The notes under the pieces are model-generated. The model made no database searches. It saw nothing but the letters and a program-made list of their open reading frames with translations, and was not told where the DNA came from. This document shows, one piece after another, positions 15,579 to 24,072 of a DNA stretch of 35,323 nt. The translations under genes were made by a program, and so were the position numbers. This DNA comes from Salinivirgaceae bacterium (GTDB lineage Bacteria > Bacteroidota > Bacteroidia > Bacteroidales > SZUA-534), in NCBI GenBank assembly GCA_030620515.1, contig JAUXEM010000015.1, positions 1 through 35,323 on the forward strand. The letters are read 5' to 3'. Position 1 is the stretch's first letter; every line of letters starts with the position of its first letter.

Positions 15579-17570
15579 TTAGCTAGCCTGTGCTTTTGGC
15601 AGACTCAATGTAAAACATGTTCCTTGGTTAACTTTGCTTGAGACAGTAATATTTCCATTATTAAGTTTTATAAATTCATGACTTAAGACAAGACCTAAAC
15701 CAGTTCCTTTATTTTTGTGGTTGCCAATTGTGTTTATGTCAATATTCTGATTAAATAATAGAGGAATGTCATGTGCGTTTATTCCAACTCCACTATCGTG
15801 AATATGAATTAAAAGATTATTGTTTTGTATCTCAGAATATATCCTGATTTTACCATCCAATTCAGTGAATTTAATGGCATTGTTTAATAAGTTCCGCAAA
15901 ACAGTATTTATAGTATTTTTATCGGCATAAATTCTGTGTTCTGTATTGCACTGGTTTATTAAATTTATATTTTTAGCCATAGCCATTTCCCTTAATAATC
16001 TATAATTTGACCCAACAAGTTCAGAAATACTTAGCTCTTCAGGAGTTGTTTTTATATTGTGCTTTTGTGACTTTGCCCACTCAACAAGGTTCTCAAGCAG
16101 TAAAAAAAGACTTTTTGATGAGTTGTGTATTTGTTTTGCATACATATTAATCTTATCCCTGTTCTCATCGTTATTATACATTAGTATAAGTTCGGCAAAG
16201 CCACTAATTGTACCTAATGGGTTTTTTATATCATGAGCAATTGTCGATAATAATTTATCACGTGTGCTAACTGTTTTTTCTAATAAAGTATTTTTTTCGT
16301 TGAGCGATACAATTGTTTTTTTAAGATATTCATTATTTATTGATAGTTTTTTTGAATAGTAAAGCCTTATTGTAGTTATAATAAGTATTGCAAATAAAGC
16401 TAAAAGCAAACCCGCAAACCCGTATCGGTGCTTAATAATTTTATATTTTTGCGATTCAATTTTTGCTTCTTGTATCTCAAATTTATTATTTTTAATGTCT
16501 TTTGTGTATTTTAAGTTAATGTCGTTAATTCTTTTTATTTGCTCTTCATTTATTATTGAATCATTACAAATTGCTGATAGTAACAAATTATCATATGCGT
16601 TTTTATAGTCTCTAAATTTGTATTGTATCTCAGCAATATGAAGGTAGTTTTCTTTCAGTGATTTAAAATCGGTACCTTTTTTTGATAATTCTATCGATTT
16701 ATTGAAGTGTTTTTTACTAGTAGTAATGTTACCTTCTTTTTCTGCTATAATTCCAAGTAATAGATGTAATTGTGAACTATAATAAGTATTCTCTGTTTGC
16801 TTGAATGCTAATGCTTTAGTTAGGTGTTTTTTAGCTGAATCAATTAAATTAATTTCAAATAAAATAATTCCAAGATTTAAATGCGCTGTTTGTAAAGATG
16901 CACTATTAGTTTTTTTGCTTAATTTAATTGCTTGAGTGTAGTAAGATATTGCTTTAGTATAATCTTTAATAGTGTCTGAGGCATAAATATTTGCTAAATT
17001 GATAAGACTAATTAGTAACAAATTCTCATCTTTGTGTTTTACAGCAAACGCTTCTACTTCTTTGTAGTATTCTTTTGCTAAATAGAACTGGTTTAAATGA
17101 AAAAATACAGATCCAATAATATTTGTACATTCAATTGATTTTTTTTGTAAATTAAGTGAATCGTAAATTGATTTTGCTTTTAGTGAATTTTCAATTGCTT
17201 TATTATAGTTAGATGAGTAAATATTCACTTTGCTTAAAACGAAGTAAGCTTGAGCAGTTTTTTTTATTTCGTTAAGTTTTTGAAAATCAATAATTGATTT
17301 TTGTAATAGAAACTCAGCTTGCTCTAAATTATTTTGTTCTAAATGAATTTGAGCTGAAATAAAGTAATATTCTGCGGTTATATTTTTCTCTCGTGTTTCA
17401 TCTAAATATAATTTACAGCTGTCTAATAATATTGCTGCATACTCTGTATTTATAAGAATTTGAGACTTTGCTTCTTCTAATAAATTATATGATTTACTTT
17501 CATTAATTTTTCCATAACTAGTAATACTCAGTACTAATAAAATAGATACTATGTAGTTGAATTTGCCCAT
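15579..17570 (-). CDS. Sensor histidine kinase with N-terminal TPR domain
   Basis: 663 residues: signal sequence (1-19), about seven TPR units in the periplasmic or sensory part (roughly 60-345), a coiled linker, one membrane helix at about 383-404 (YGFAGLLLALFAILIITTIR), a second coiled linker, then a HisKA domain with phospho-acceptor H446 in STIAHDIKNPLGTISGF. The HATPase domain follows: N-box NTVLRNLLNNAIKFT, G1 HDSGVGI and G2 GTGLGLVLSHEF. There is no receiver domain and no response regulator gene beside it, so it is an orphan kinase. TPR-containing kinases of this layout are frequent in Bacteroidota and are thought to sense through protein contacts. Start: the first ATG at 17570, which gives the signal sequence. 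Confidence 0.88.
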   Translation of the reverse strand: MGKFNYIVSILLVLSITSYGKINESKSYNLLEEAKSQILINTEYAAILLDSCKLYLDETREKNITAEYYFISAQIHLEQNNLEQAEFLLQKSIIDFQKLNEIKKTAQAYFVLSKVNIYSSNYNKAIENSLKAKSIYDSLNLQKKSIECTNIIGSVFFHLNQFYLAKEYYKEVEAFAVKHKDENLLLISLINLANIYASDTIKDYTKAISYYTQAIKLSKKTNSASLQTAHLNLGIILFEINLIDSAKKHLTKALAFKQTENTYYSSQLHLLLGIIAEKEGNITTSKKHFNKSIELSKKGTDFKSLKENYLHIAEIQYKFRDYKNAYDNLLLSAICNDSIINEEQIKRINDINLKYTKDIKNNKFEIQEAKIESQKYKIIKHRYGFAGLLLALFAILIITTIRLYYSKKLSINNEYLKKTIVSLNEKNTLLEKTVSTRDKLLSTIAHDIKNPLGTISGFAELILMYNNDENRDKINMYAKQIHNSSKSLFLLLENLVEWAKSQKHNIKTTPEELSISELVGSNYRLLREMAMAKNINLINQCNTEHRIYADKNTINTVLRNLLNNAIKFTELDGKIRIYSEIQNNNLLIHIHDSGVGINAHDIPLLFNQNIDINTIGNHKNKGTGLGLVLSHEFIKLNNGNITVSSKVNQGTCFTLSLPKAQAS

Positions 17571-17626
17571 ATATTAATTTAATTATTTTAAAACCCCTTT
17601 TGTAGAATTGAGTAAATCTACTGATA

Positions 17627-17634
17627 CAAAAGTA
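17627..17634 (-). promoter_or_regulatory. Putative -7 box of the histidine kinase gene
   Basis: On the minus strand this reads TACTTTTG, an exact TAnnTTTG match, 56 bases before the kinase ATG. No -33 TTTG is visible at the usual spacing. Confidence 0.4.
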
Positions 17635-17752
17635 CGTAATGTGAGCACTTTATTGTATTTATTACTATTGACATGGCACAGTTTATTGTATGAAATAAGA
17701 TTCTGACATAAAATGTGTTTTTCTGACTAAGTCCGTTGTGTTATTGGGTTTT

Positions 17753-17777
17753 GTTACTTTTTGACGAAAAAGGTAAC
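17753..17777. repeat. GTTACTTTTT hairpin
   Basis: GTTACTTTTT pairs with AAAAAGGTAAC around GACG with one G-U pair or a single bulge. Palindromes around GTTACTTTTTG are, as I recall, common between genes in this phylum. No gene ends here, so a terminator role is not supported. Confidence 0.4.
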
Positions 17778-18243
17778 CTTTGTGTAGTGTATGCTTATTA
17801 TTTAGCAATATAATATGTCAGCTATTACTCCTCGTACTGTATTCATTATTTTTTATTTACAGACAATTCAAGAAAAATAATCCATCCTATTTTATAGCTT
17901 AACATTACCAGTTTGGAAAGTGATGTGCAAAATTGATACATAAGATTTTCATGTGCAACTTTTGCCAACCTTCATTAATTCTACTTTATTAACTTAGTTT
18001 GTGGGGTTTTTCCAATTTTTGTTTGTTGTAATTCCTATCAATATCTGTTTTTTATTTAATGTGTCTTTTATGCGTTTTGATATTTTTTTGGCTCTAGCTC
18101 AATTTGGATTGTGCAAATTTGATTAACAAGAAGCTATTTATCAAGAAAAACGTTTAAATTTGGAAGAATTGAAAAAATAATCTTGCAAAAAGCATTTGAC
18201 GGAGAATTGTAATAATAAATAATTATTTGTTTCAGATAAAATA

Positions 18244-18894
18244 ATGTCAGACAATAATAAAATACATAATCGTAAATCTATCCGTTTAAAAGGATACGAC
18301 TATTCGCAAGAAGGATTGTATTTCATAACCATCTGTACCCGTAATCGGAAATGTCTATTTGGTGAAATATCAAACAATACAATGATATTAAACAATGCAG
18401 GAAAAATTGCAGACCAATGTTGGTTGCAAATACCACAACATTTCCCCAACACCCAATTACATCAATATATAATAATGCCCAATCACATCCACGGCATCAT
18501 CGAAATAGTGGGGGCGAATAATCATTCGTCCAACAATTATTTGTCTAATAATGATTTCAACAATCATTTGTCCAATACCTATACAAAAAACATATCGGAT
18601 AATGGCATGGTAAACATGTCGGATAATGGCATGGTAAATAGGGCGAAAAATATTTCGCCCCTACGTTCACCATCAAAAACCGTTGGTTCTATGGTGCGTG
18701 GATATAAAATTGGTGTTACAAAATGGTTTCGCGAAAATATGGGCGATTTATTTCCTGTTGGCAAATCGGCATGGCAACGTAACTATTGGGAACACATTAT
18801 TCGAAATGAAAATTCCTACATTAATATTTCAGAATATATTATAAATAATCCTTCTAATTGGAAAAACGATAAATTTACCTCTAAAATAAAATAA
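18244..18894 (+). CDS. REP-associated tyrosine transposase (RAYT, Y1/IS200-like)
   Basis: 216-residue HUH single-strand transposase. The opening RKSIRLKGYDYSQEGLYFIT is typical of RAYTs; the HUH metal motif is H81-I-H83 in MPNHIHGIIEI and the nucleophilic tyrosine is probably Y198 in SEYIINNPSNW. Such enzymes cut and join REP palindromes. Between the HUH motif and the conserved SPSKTVGSMVRGYKIGVTKW segment lies a low-complexity linker (about residues 89-140). It is encoded by DNA that contains two REP-like palindromes and a 24-bp in-frame tandem repeat. The catalytic parts look intact. It is a single gene between two minus-strand genes with no terminal repeats of its own visible, as expected for domesticated RAYTs. 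Confidence 0.87.
   Translation: MSDNNKIHNRKSIRLKGYDYSQEGLYFITICTRNRKCLFGEISNNTMILNNAGKIADQCWLQIPQHFPNTQLHQYIIMPNHIHGIIEIVGANNHSSNNYLSNNDFNNHLSNTYTKNISDNGMVNMSDNGMVNRAKNISPLRSPSKTVGSMVRGYKIGVTKWFRENMGDLFPVGKSAWQRNYWEHIIRNENSYINISEYIINNPSNWKNDKFTSKIK
18512..18576. repeat. REP-like palindrome and degenerate copies inside the RAYT gene
   Basis: GGGCGAAT (18512-18519) pairs with ATTCGTCC (18524-18531) with one G-U. It is followed by three degenerate direct copies of an AAYAATYATTYGTCYAAY unit (18517-18534, 18532-18549, 18559-18576). All lie in frame and encode the Asn/Ser-rich linker. Confidence 0.65.
18595..18638. repeat. 24-bp in-frame tandem repeat in the RAYT gene
   Basis: TCGGATAATGGCATGGTAAA occurs exactly at 18595-18614 and 18619-18638, a 24-base period that encodes SDNGMVNM then SDNGMVNR. 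Confidence 0.85.
18641..18660. repeat. Second REP-like palindrome inside the RAYT gene
   Basis: GGGCGAAAAATATTTCGCCC: the outer 7 bases on each side pair exactly. It shares its GGGCGAA arm with the palindrome at 18512 and encodes RAKNISP, directly before the conserved LRSPSKT. Confidence 0.75.
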
Positions 18895-19047
18895 TTGAAT
18901 ACATACGAGACGTAAACAAAAATTTTAACATGAAAGGTTTGATTTACCGTTAGGGAAGGTCTTTAGGTCAATGTTTTAATTTCTTGTTCAAAAACATGCT
19001 GCTTTCTGGCTATGGTAGTTTTTTTATTCTAAAACCTATCTTATCCT

Positions 19048-19797
19048 TTAAATAGCGTAAGGGTATTTTACTAAAGCTAAAAACAATGCATTGCCAGCTG
19101 CCGATGATTTTGCCTCGCATCGGTCTTTGGCTTCAATAATTTGGCAAAATTCATTTACAGTTAATTTGCCTTTTCCAACATCGAGTAATGTTCCTACTAT
19201 TGCTCTTACCATATTTCGCAAAAAACGGTCTGCACTTATAGTGAATATTAAGAGGTCATCTGCTTTGTTCCACTCTGCCTTTTTAATTAAACAGTTATTA
19301 GTTTTTGCATCAGTGTCAACTTTACTAAAACTAGTAAAATCGATATAGTCAAATAGCTTATGTGCTGCATTATTCATAGCTTCTATGTCTAGATTTTGAT
19401 CAACACGCAAACTGTAATCAAAATTAAAAGGATCTTTTTTTAAGCTAATATAATATTTGTAGGTTCGCTCCGTAGCATCAAAACGACTGTGGGCTTCATT
19501 ATGCATTTTAGTTAGTTTGTGTATTACAATTTCTCTAGGTAAAAATGCATTTAGCTTAAAGGCCAAGTTTGTTTCTTGTAAATTATCTTTAGCCGAGTCA
19601 AAATGAGCAATAAAATTTTTCGCATGCACACCAGTATCTGTTCTGCCACAACCTACCAAATTAATTTCTTCCCTCAAAAGTGTCGAAATGGCATGGTTAA
19701 TAGTTCCTTGAACAGTTGTGCTATTTGGTTGAATTTGCCATCCATGGAATGCCGAACCATTGTAATCTAAAAGTATGAAGTAGCGATATTTATTCAT
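19048..19797 (-). CDS. truA: tRNA pseudouridine synthase A
   Basis: Converts uridines 38-40 of tRNA anticodon stem-loops to pseudouridine. 249 residues, full length for the family. The catalytic aspartate is D54 in GCGRTDTGVHA; the opening LLDYNGSAFHGWQIQPNSTTVQG (residues 9-31) and the later RTYKYYI and FLRNMVRAIVGTLLDVGKG segments are canonical. The ATG at 19797 gives the usual N-terminus. A TACATTTG box lies 20 bases upstream on the same strand. It is divergent from the bat operon and not linked to it in function. Confidence 0.95.
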   Translation of the reverse strand: MNKYRYFILLDYNGSAFHGWQIQPNSTTVQGTINHAISTLLREEINLVGCGRTDTGVHAKNFIAHFDSAKDNLQETNLAFKLNAFLPREIVIHKLTKMHNEAHSRFDATERTYKYYISLKKDPFNFDYSLRVDQNLDIEAMNNAAHKLFDYIDFTSFSKVDTDAKTNNCLIKKAEWNKADDLLIFTISADRFLRNMVRAIVGTLLDVGKGKLTVNEFCQIIEAKDRCEAKSSAAGNALFLALVKYPYAI

Positions 19798-20130
19798 GTT
19801 GTTTTATTAGTTTGATGCAAATGTAAAGAAAACAATTGTTTGTTGTAAGCATAAACGAAAATGACAATCATATAACCTGACAATTACAACTTTTTAATGT
19901 AATTTTGTCAGCTTGTAATCGAGTGAGTTATTTATATCGAATATTTATATAAACCCTTGTTTATGTACAATAAAGTGTTAATGAAAAGTTAAAACAAGTT
20001 AAAAAATGTTAATTCTTAGACTTTATCGTTTGGTTTAATAATATTCGCATATTGAAATCGTTTTGGTGGTACAGATATTGTAAGTATCAAAAATGAAATT
20101 GAAAAATAAATTAGTAAAAATATAAGAAAT
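19798..20130. other. Divergent promoter region of truA and the bat operon
   Basis: No gene is seen. It contains the truA -7 box (19818-19825, minus strand) and a hairpin in which CTGACAATTAC (19877-19887) pairs with GTAATTTTGTCAG (19899-19911) apart from a two-base bulge. AT-rich sequence leads to the moxR start; a TTTGG at 20030-20034 may be part of the bat promoter, but no exact -7 box follows at the right distance. Confidence 0.5.
19818..19825 (-). promoter_or_regulatory. Putative -7 box of truA
   Basis: Reads TACATTTG on the minus strand, an exact TAnnTTTG match 20 bases before the truA ATG. Confidence 0.5.
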
Positions 20131-21126
20131 ATGAGCGAAATCGTTGATATTAAAGAGTTGAATGAGCGAATTCAAAAAGAGAGTGCTTTCGTTGACATGA
20201 TAAGCATTGAAATGAATAAAGTAATTATTGGTCAAAAGCAATTGATAGAGAGTTTATTAATAGGTCTGCTTTCCGATGGTCACGTTCTGTTAGAGGGATT
20301 ACCTGGTTTAGCAAAAACACTGGCTATTAATACACTGGCAAAAACTATTGATGCTGGATTTAGTCGCATTCAATTTACTCCTGATTTATTACCTGCCGAT
20401 GTTGTAGGTACTATGATTTATAGTATGAAAACGGAGGAGTTTTCTGTTAAACGTGGACCTATCTTTACTAATTTTGTATTAGCCGATGAAATTAACCGTG
20501 CTCCTGCAAAAGTGCAAAGTGCGTTACTTGAAGCTATGCAAGAAAAACAGGTGACAATTGGAGACCAAACCTTTAAATTAGAAAGACCATTTTTGGTTTT
20601 GGCAACACAAAACCCAATTGAGCAAGAAGGTACTTATCCGTTACCCGAAGCTCAGGTTGACCGTTTTATGCTTAAAACAATAATTAATTATCCTAAAAAA
20701 GAAGAAGAGAAATTAATTATTCGTCAAAATCTTGCTAAAAACTTCCCTGAACCTAATACTATATTAAACGCTAAAGATATAATGAAGGCTCGCGATGTTG
20801 TGAAAGAGGTTTACATGGACGAAAAAATTGAGCGCTACATTGTCGATATTGTATTTGCTACTCGTAATCCTGAAGATTATGGTCTTGAAAGTTTGAAAGA
20901 GATGATAAGCTTTGGTGGTTCGCCACGTGCAAGTATCAACTTATCGAAAGCAGCTAAAGCATATGCATTTATTAAGCGTAGGGGTTATGTAATTCCTGAA
21001 GATGTACGTGCTGTTTGTTATGATGTAATGCGTCATCGTATAGGGCTAACTTATCAGGCTGAGGCCGAAAATATGACATCGGTAGATATTATTAACCAAA
21101 TATTAAATACAGTTGAGGTACCATAG
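20131..21126 (+). CDS. moxR: MoxR-family AAA+ ATPase
   Basis: 331-residue cytoplasmic AAA+ ATPase of the MoxR class, thought to act as a chaperone for von Willebrand factor A (VWA) domain proteins encoded next to it. Walker A GLPGLAKT is at residues 56-63, Walker B LADEINRA at 117-124 (D119, E120), sensor 1 is in LATQNPIEQEGTYPLPEAQ, and the arginine-rich lid domain follows (FGGSPRASI). First gene of the bat operon; 47 bases of TAATTACCAATT-type repeats separate it from the DUF58 gene. Length and motifs are complete. Confidence 0.93.
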   Translation: MSEIVDIKELNERIQKESAFVDMISIEMNKVIIGQKQLIESLLIGLLSDGHVLLEGLPGLAKTLAINTLAKTIDAGFSRIQFTPDLLPADVVGTMIYSMKTEEFSVKRGPIFTNFVLADEINRAPAKVQSALLEAMQEKQVTIGDQTFKLERPFLVLATQNPIEQEGTYPLPEAQVDRFMLKTIINYPKKEEEKLIIRQNLAKNFPEPNTILNAKDIMKARDVVKEVYMDEKIERYIVDIVFATRNPEDYGLESLKEMISFGGSPRASINLSKAAKAYAFIKRRGYVIPEDVRAVCYDVMRHRIGLTYQAEAENMTSVDIINQILNTVEVP

Positions 21127-21173
21127 TAGTAATTATTAATTACTAATTACCAATTATTAATTACCAATTGAAA
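21127..21173. repeat. TAATTACCAATT short tandem repeats between moxR and DUF58 gene
   Basis: The spacer is made of imperfect repeats of AATTATTAATTAC and CCAATT units. Such AT repeats are frequent between genes of one operon in this phylum. No terminator is visible. Confidence 0.55.
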
Positions 21174-22043
21174 ATGGAAACTTCAGAATTATTAAAAAAG
21201 GTACGGCATATTGAAATTAAAACCCGCGGCTTATCTAATCAGATATTTGCTGGGGAATACCATAGTGCATTTAAAGGTAAAGGTATGACCTTTAGCGAGG
21301 TGCGCGAATATCAGTATGGCGATGCTATTCGTGATGTTGACTGGAATGTAACAGCTCGTTTTAACCATCCTTACGTAAAGGTTTTTGAAGAGGAGCGTGA
21401 GTTAACTGTAATGCTAGTAGTAGATGTGAGTGGCTCTAAAAACTTTGGAACGGAGAATCAGTATAAGCAAGAAATTATGACGGAAATTGCCGCAGTACTT
21501 TCTTTCTCAGCCATTACTAACAACGATAAAATTGGAGTAATTTTGTTTAGCGATAAAATTGAGAAATTTATTCCTCCGCAAAAAGGTCGCAAGCATATTT
21601 TACGAATTATTCGTGAACTTTTACACTTTGAACCGGAAAGTACCAAAACTGATATTGCTGGTGCCTTAGAGTATTTAATGAATGTTATTAAGAAACGAAG
21701 TATCGCATTCTTGCTATCCGATTTTATCGATAAAGATTTTAAAAACGCAATGACAATTGCCAATCGTAAACACGATTTGGTGGCATTGCAGGTTTACGAT
21801 AAGCGTGAAACTGAAATTCCATCAATGGGTTTAGTAAAAGTAGTAGATGCCGAAACAGGTAGAACTAATTATATTGATACATCGAGTAAAAAAGTACGTA
21901 ACAAATACGCTGAATGGTGGCATAATCATAACGAAATGCTGACACAAACTTTTAAACAAAGTGGAGTAGATCATGCATCGGTAACTACTGGCGACGACTA
22001 TGTTAAACCTTTAATTTATCTATTTAAACACCGAGGAGCTTAA
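21174..22043 (+). CDS. DUF58 domain protein of the bat operon
   Basis: 289-residue protein with the DUF58 core: VRHIEIKTRGLSNQIFAGEYHSAFKGKGMTF near the N-terminus, the REYQYGDAIRDVDWNVTAR motif (about residues 45-62), then a VWA-like domain whose MIDAS motif is DVSGSKNFGT (about 90-99), with IGVILFSDKIEKFIPP following. Metal binding by this DxSxS-like site is inferred. Standard partner of MoxR. ATG 21174 is chosen; an in-frame TTG two codons earlier (21168) is less likely. Followed by the next gene after 2 bases, so translational coupling is probable. Confidence 0.9.
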   Translation: METSELLKKVRHIEIKTRGLSNQIFAGEYHSAFKGKGMTFSEVREYQYGDAIRDVDWNVTARFNHPYVKVFEEERELTVMLVVDVSGSKNFGTENQYKQEIMTEIAAVLSFSAITNNDKIGVILFSDKIEKFIPPQKGRKHILRIIRELLHFEPESTKTDIAGALEYLMNVIKKRSIAFLLSDFIDKDFKNAMTIANRKHDLVALQVYDKRETEIPSMGLVKVVDAETGRTNYIDTSSKKVRNKYAEWWHNHNEMLTQTFKQSGVDHASVTTGDDYVKPLIYLFKHRGA

Positions 22044-22045
22044 CA

Positions 22046-23059
22046 ATGAAGAATACAATAACTAAGATGTATACAGTAGGATTACTATTTTCAATAATTG
22101 TTTTTTCACAACCACTGAATGCTCAGGTTGCAATTAATGTTAAAATGGACACTAATATGATGTTAATTGGTGACCAAACAAACATTACACTTGAGGTAGT
22201 TATTCCTGCAGATTATAGTGTAGACTTTCCTGTTTATAATGATACAATTATAGAAAAACTAGAAATTCTTGATATTATGCCATTCGACACAGTTGTGGAG
22301 AATGATTTGTTAAAAATTAAACAACAGTATTTAGTTACTAGTTTTGATAGTGGGTGGTATGCAATTCCTCCAATGGAGTTTGTAATTGCGTGCAGTGCAG
22401 ATAGTTTAGTGGATACTTTGCTTTCAAATCCTTTGTATTTTGGAGTAATGACGATGCCACTTGATTCTGTAAATGCAGATTCCGTTACTGATATTAAAGC
22501 ACCAATTGGTGCGCCGCTAACATTTCGTGAAGTTTTACCTTTTGCAAGTATTGGTCTAGGTATACTACTAATATTATTTTTGGTTTACTTCCTTTATATG
22601 AAATTCGCTCGTAACGAAGCTATTTTTGTGAAGAAAGAGAAGCCTAAAGAGCCAGCTCATCTTATTGCATTTAGGAGCTTAGATGCACTTAAAGAAGCTA
22701 AATTATGGCAGCAAGGTAAAAATAAGATCTTTTATTCACAACTTACCGATATTATAAGAACTTACATTGAAGATAGGTTTGGTATTTATGCTATGGAAAT
22801 GACCACCGACGAGATTATTGAATCGGTAATTTCAGAGAGTGTTTTAGAGAAAGAATTAAAGAACGAGTTATTTGATACATTAGTTCGCGCCGATTTTGTA
22901 AAATTTGCAAAAGCAACAACTTTAGATAACGAAAATGAGTTAAGCATAAAATTTGCTTATGAATTTGTTATTAAAACTAAACTTGCTGAAATTATTGAAG
23001 AAGAATTAGATGAAGAGCAAGATGAAAGTCAGAATCAAATAAGCCAAGAAAATAGATAA
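22046..23059 (+). CDS. BatD-like membrane protein of the bat operon
   Basis: 337 residues: signal peptide (about 1-26, ending LNAQ), an extracytoplasmic beta-rich domain (VAINVKMDTNMMLIGDQTNITLEV, then IKQQYLVTSFDSGWYAIPPMEF) resembling the first domain of BatD, one membrane helix at about 166-187 (LPFASIGLGILLILFLVYFL), and a cytoplasmic helical tail (SLDALKEAKLWQQGKNKIFY) similar to those after the membrane segment in BatD-type proteins. Acidic C-terminus. It is found between the DUF58 and batA genes in Bacteroidota bat operons, but no activity is known to me. Two-base gaps on both sides. Confidence 0.8.
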   Translation: MKNTITKMYTVGLLFSIIVFSQPLNAQVAINVKMDTNMMLIGDQTNITLEVVIPADYSVDFPVYNDTIIEKLEILDIMPFDTVVENDLLKIKQQYLVTSFDSGWYAIPPMEFVIACSADSLVDTLLSNPLYFGVMTMPLDSVNADSVTDIKAPIGAPLTFREVLPFASIGLGILLILFLVYFLYMKFARNEAIFVKKEKPKEPAHLIAFRSLDALKEAKLWQQGKNKIFYSQLTDIIRTYIEDRFGIYAMEMTTDEIIESVISESVLEKELKNELFDTLVRADFVKFAKATTLDNENELSIKFAYEFVIKTKLAEIIEEELDEEQDESQNQISQENR

Positions 23060-23061
23060 AA

Positions 23062-24057
23062 ATGGAGAATATCACTTTTCATAATACGGAATTATTGTAT
23101 TTGCTTTTAATACTTGTGCCTATGATTGCATGGTACATATGGAAAAAAAGCAAACTTCAAGCATCAATCCGACTATCAACTATCGATGGCTTTAATAATG
23201 CACCTCGTACTTATAAGTACTATTTAAGACATGCGCCTTTTGCACTAAAAATACTTGGTATGGTAGCCTTAATTGCAGCATTAGCTCGACCACAATCTAC
23301 CGATAGTTGGAATAATACATCAACTCAAGGTATTGATATTGTGGTGGCACTTGATATTTCAAGCTCTATGCTAGCCGAAGATTTTAAGCCTAACAGACTT
23401 GAAGCTGCAAAAAGCGATGCTATAAAGTTTATATCGGGTCGTCCGAACGATAGGATAGGTCTGGTTGTATTTGCCGGCGAGAGTTTTACGCAATGCCCTT
23501 TAACAACAGATCATGCTGTTCTTATTAATCTTATTAACGATGTAAAATCGGGTATGATTGAAGATGGTACCGCGATTGGTTTAGGTTTGGCAAATGCCGT
23601 AAGCAGATTAAAAGATAGTCAGGCAAAAAGTAAAGTCGTTATTTTAATGACAGATGGTGTTAGTAACCGAGGCGAAGTGCCTCCACTTACTGCTGCCGAA
23701 ATAGCTAAAACATTTGGTGTTCGTGCCTATACTATTGGTGTAGGGTCAATGGGTAAAGCCCCTTATCCATTTACTGATGCGTTTGGCAGAAAAAGATATC
23801 AGCAAATGGATGTGGAGATAGATGAGGAAGTACTTACGCAAATTGCTCATTTAACCGATGGTATGTATTTTAGAGCTACAAATAATGAAAGGCTAGAAGA
23901 TGTTTATACGGAGATTGACCGCTTAGAAAAATCAAAAATAGAAGTAAAAGAATACAGCAAAAAGAATGAGGAGTATTTGCTGTTATTATTATTAGGAGTA
24001 ATTCTATTATTGAGCGAGTTGCTTATGAAGAATACAATTTTAAGAAATGTACCATAA
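23062..24057 (+). CDS. batA: BatA, VWA domain membrane protein
   Basis: 331-residue inner-membrane protein with helices at about 12-27 and 60-75 (FALKILGMVALIAALAR), a VWA domain between about 90 and 285, and a C-terminal helix (LLLLLLGVILLLSELLM). The MIDAS site is D98-I-S100-S-S102 (ALDISSSMLAEDF), with the further T in TTDH and D in LMTDGVSN completing the usual metal-binding set. Part of the Bat complex first described for aerotolerance in Bacteroides fragilis; its molecular role remains unclear. Start ATG two bases after the previous stop. Confidence 0.93.
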   Translation: MENITFHNTELLYLLLILVPMIAWYIWKKSKLQASIRLSTIDGFNNAPRTYKYYLRHAPFALKILGMVALIAALARPQSTDSWNNTSTQGIDIVVALDISSSMLAEDFKPNRLEAAKSDAIKFISGRPNDRIGLVVFAGESFTQCPLTTDHAVLINLINDVKSGMIEDGTAIGLGLANAVSRLKDSQAKSKVVILMTDGVSNRGEVPPLTAAEIAKTFGVRAYTIGVGSMGKAPYPFTDAFGRKRYQQMDVEIDEEVLTQIAHLTDGMYFRATNNERLEDVYTEIDRLEKSKIEVKEYSKKNEEYLLLLLLGVILLLSELLMKNTILRNVP

Positions 24058-24072
24058 ATTACAGTAAAAAAT

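Larger units (their letters stand above)
17571..18243. other. Non-coding spacer between the kinase gene and RAYT
   Basis: 673 bases without a gene. It carries a likely kinase promoter box near its left end (17627-17634, minus strand) and a hairpin at 17753-17777 (GTTACTTTTT / AAAAAGGTAAC). The rest is AT-rich with no recognisable remnant in any frame. Confidence 0.5.

Noticed and set aside
18512-18660. CRISPR-like short repeats
   Set aside because: The repeats are in frame within the RAYT gene, vary in sequence and have no regular spacers.
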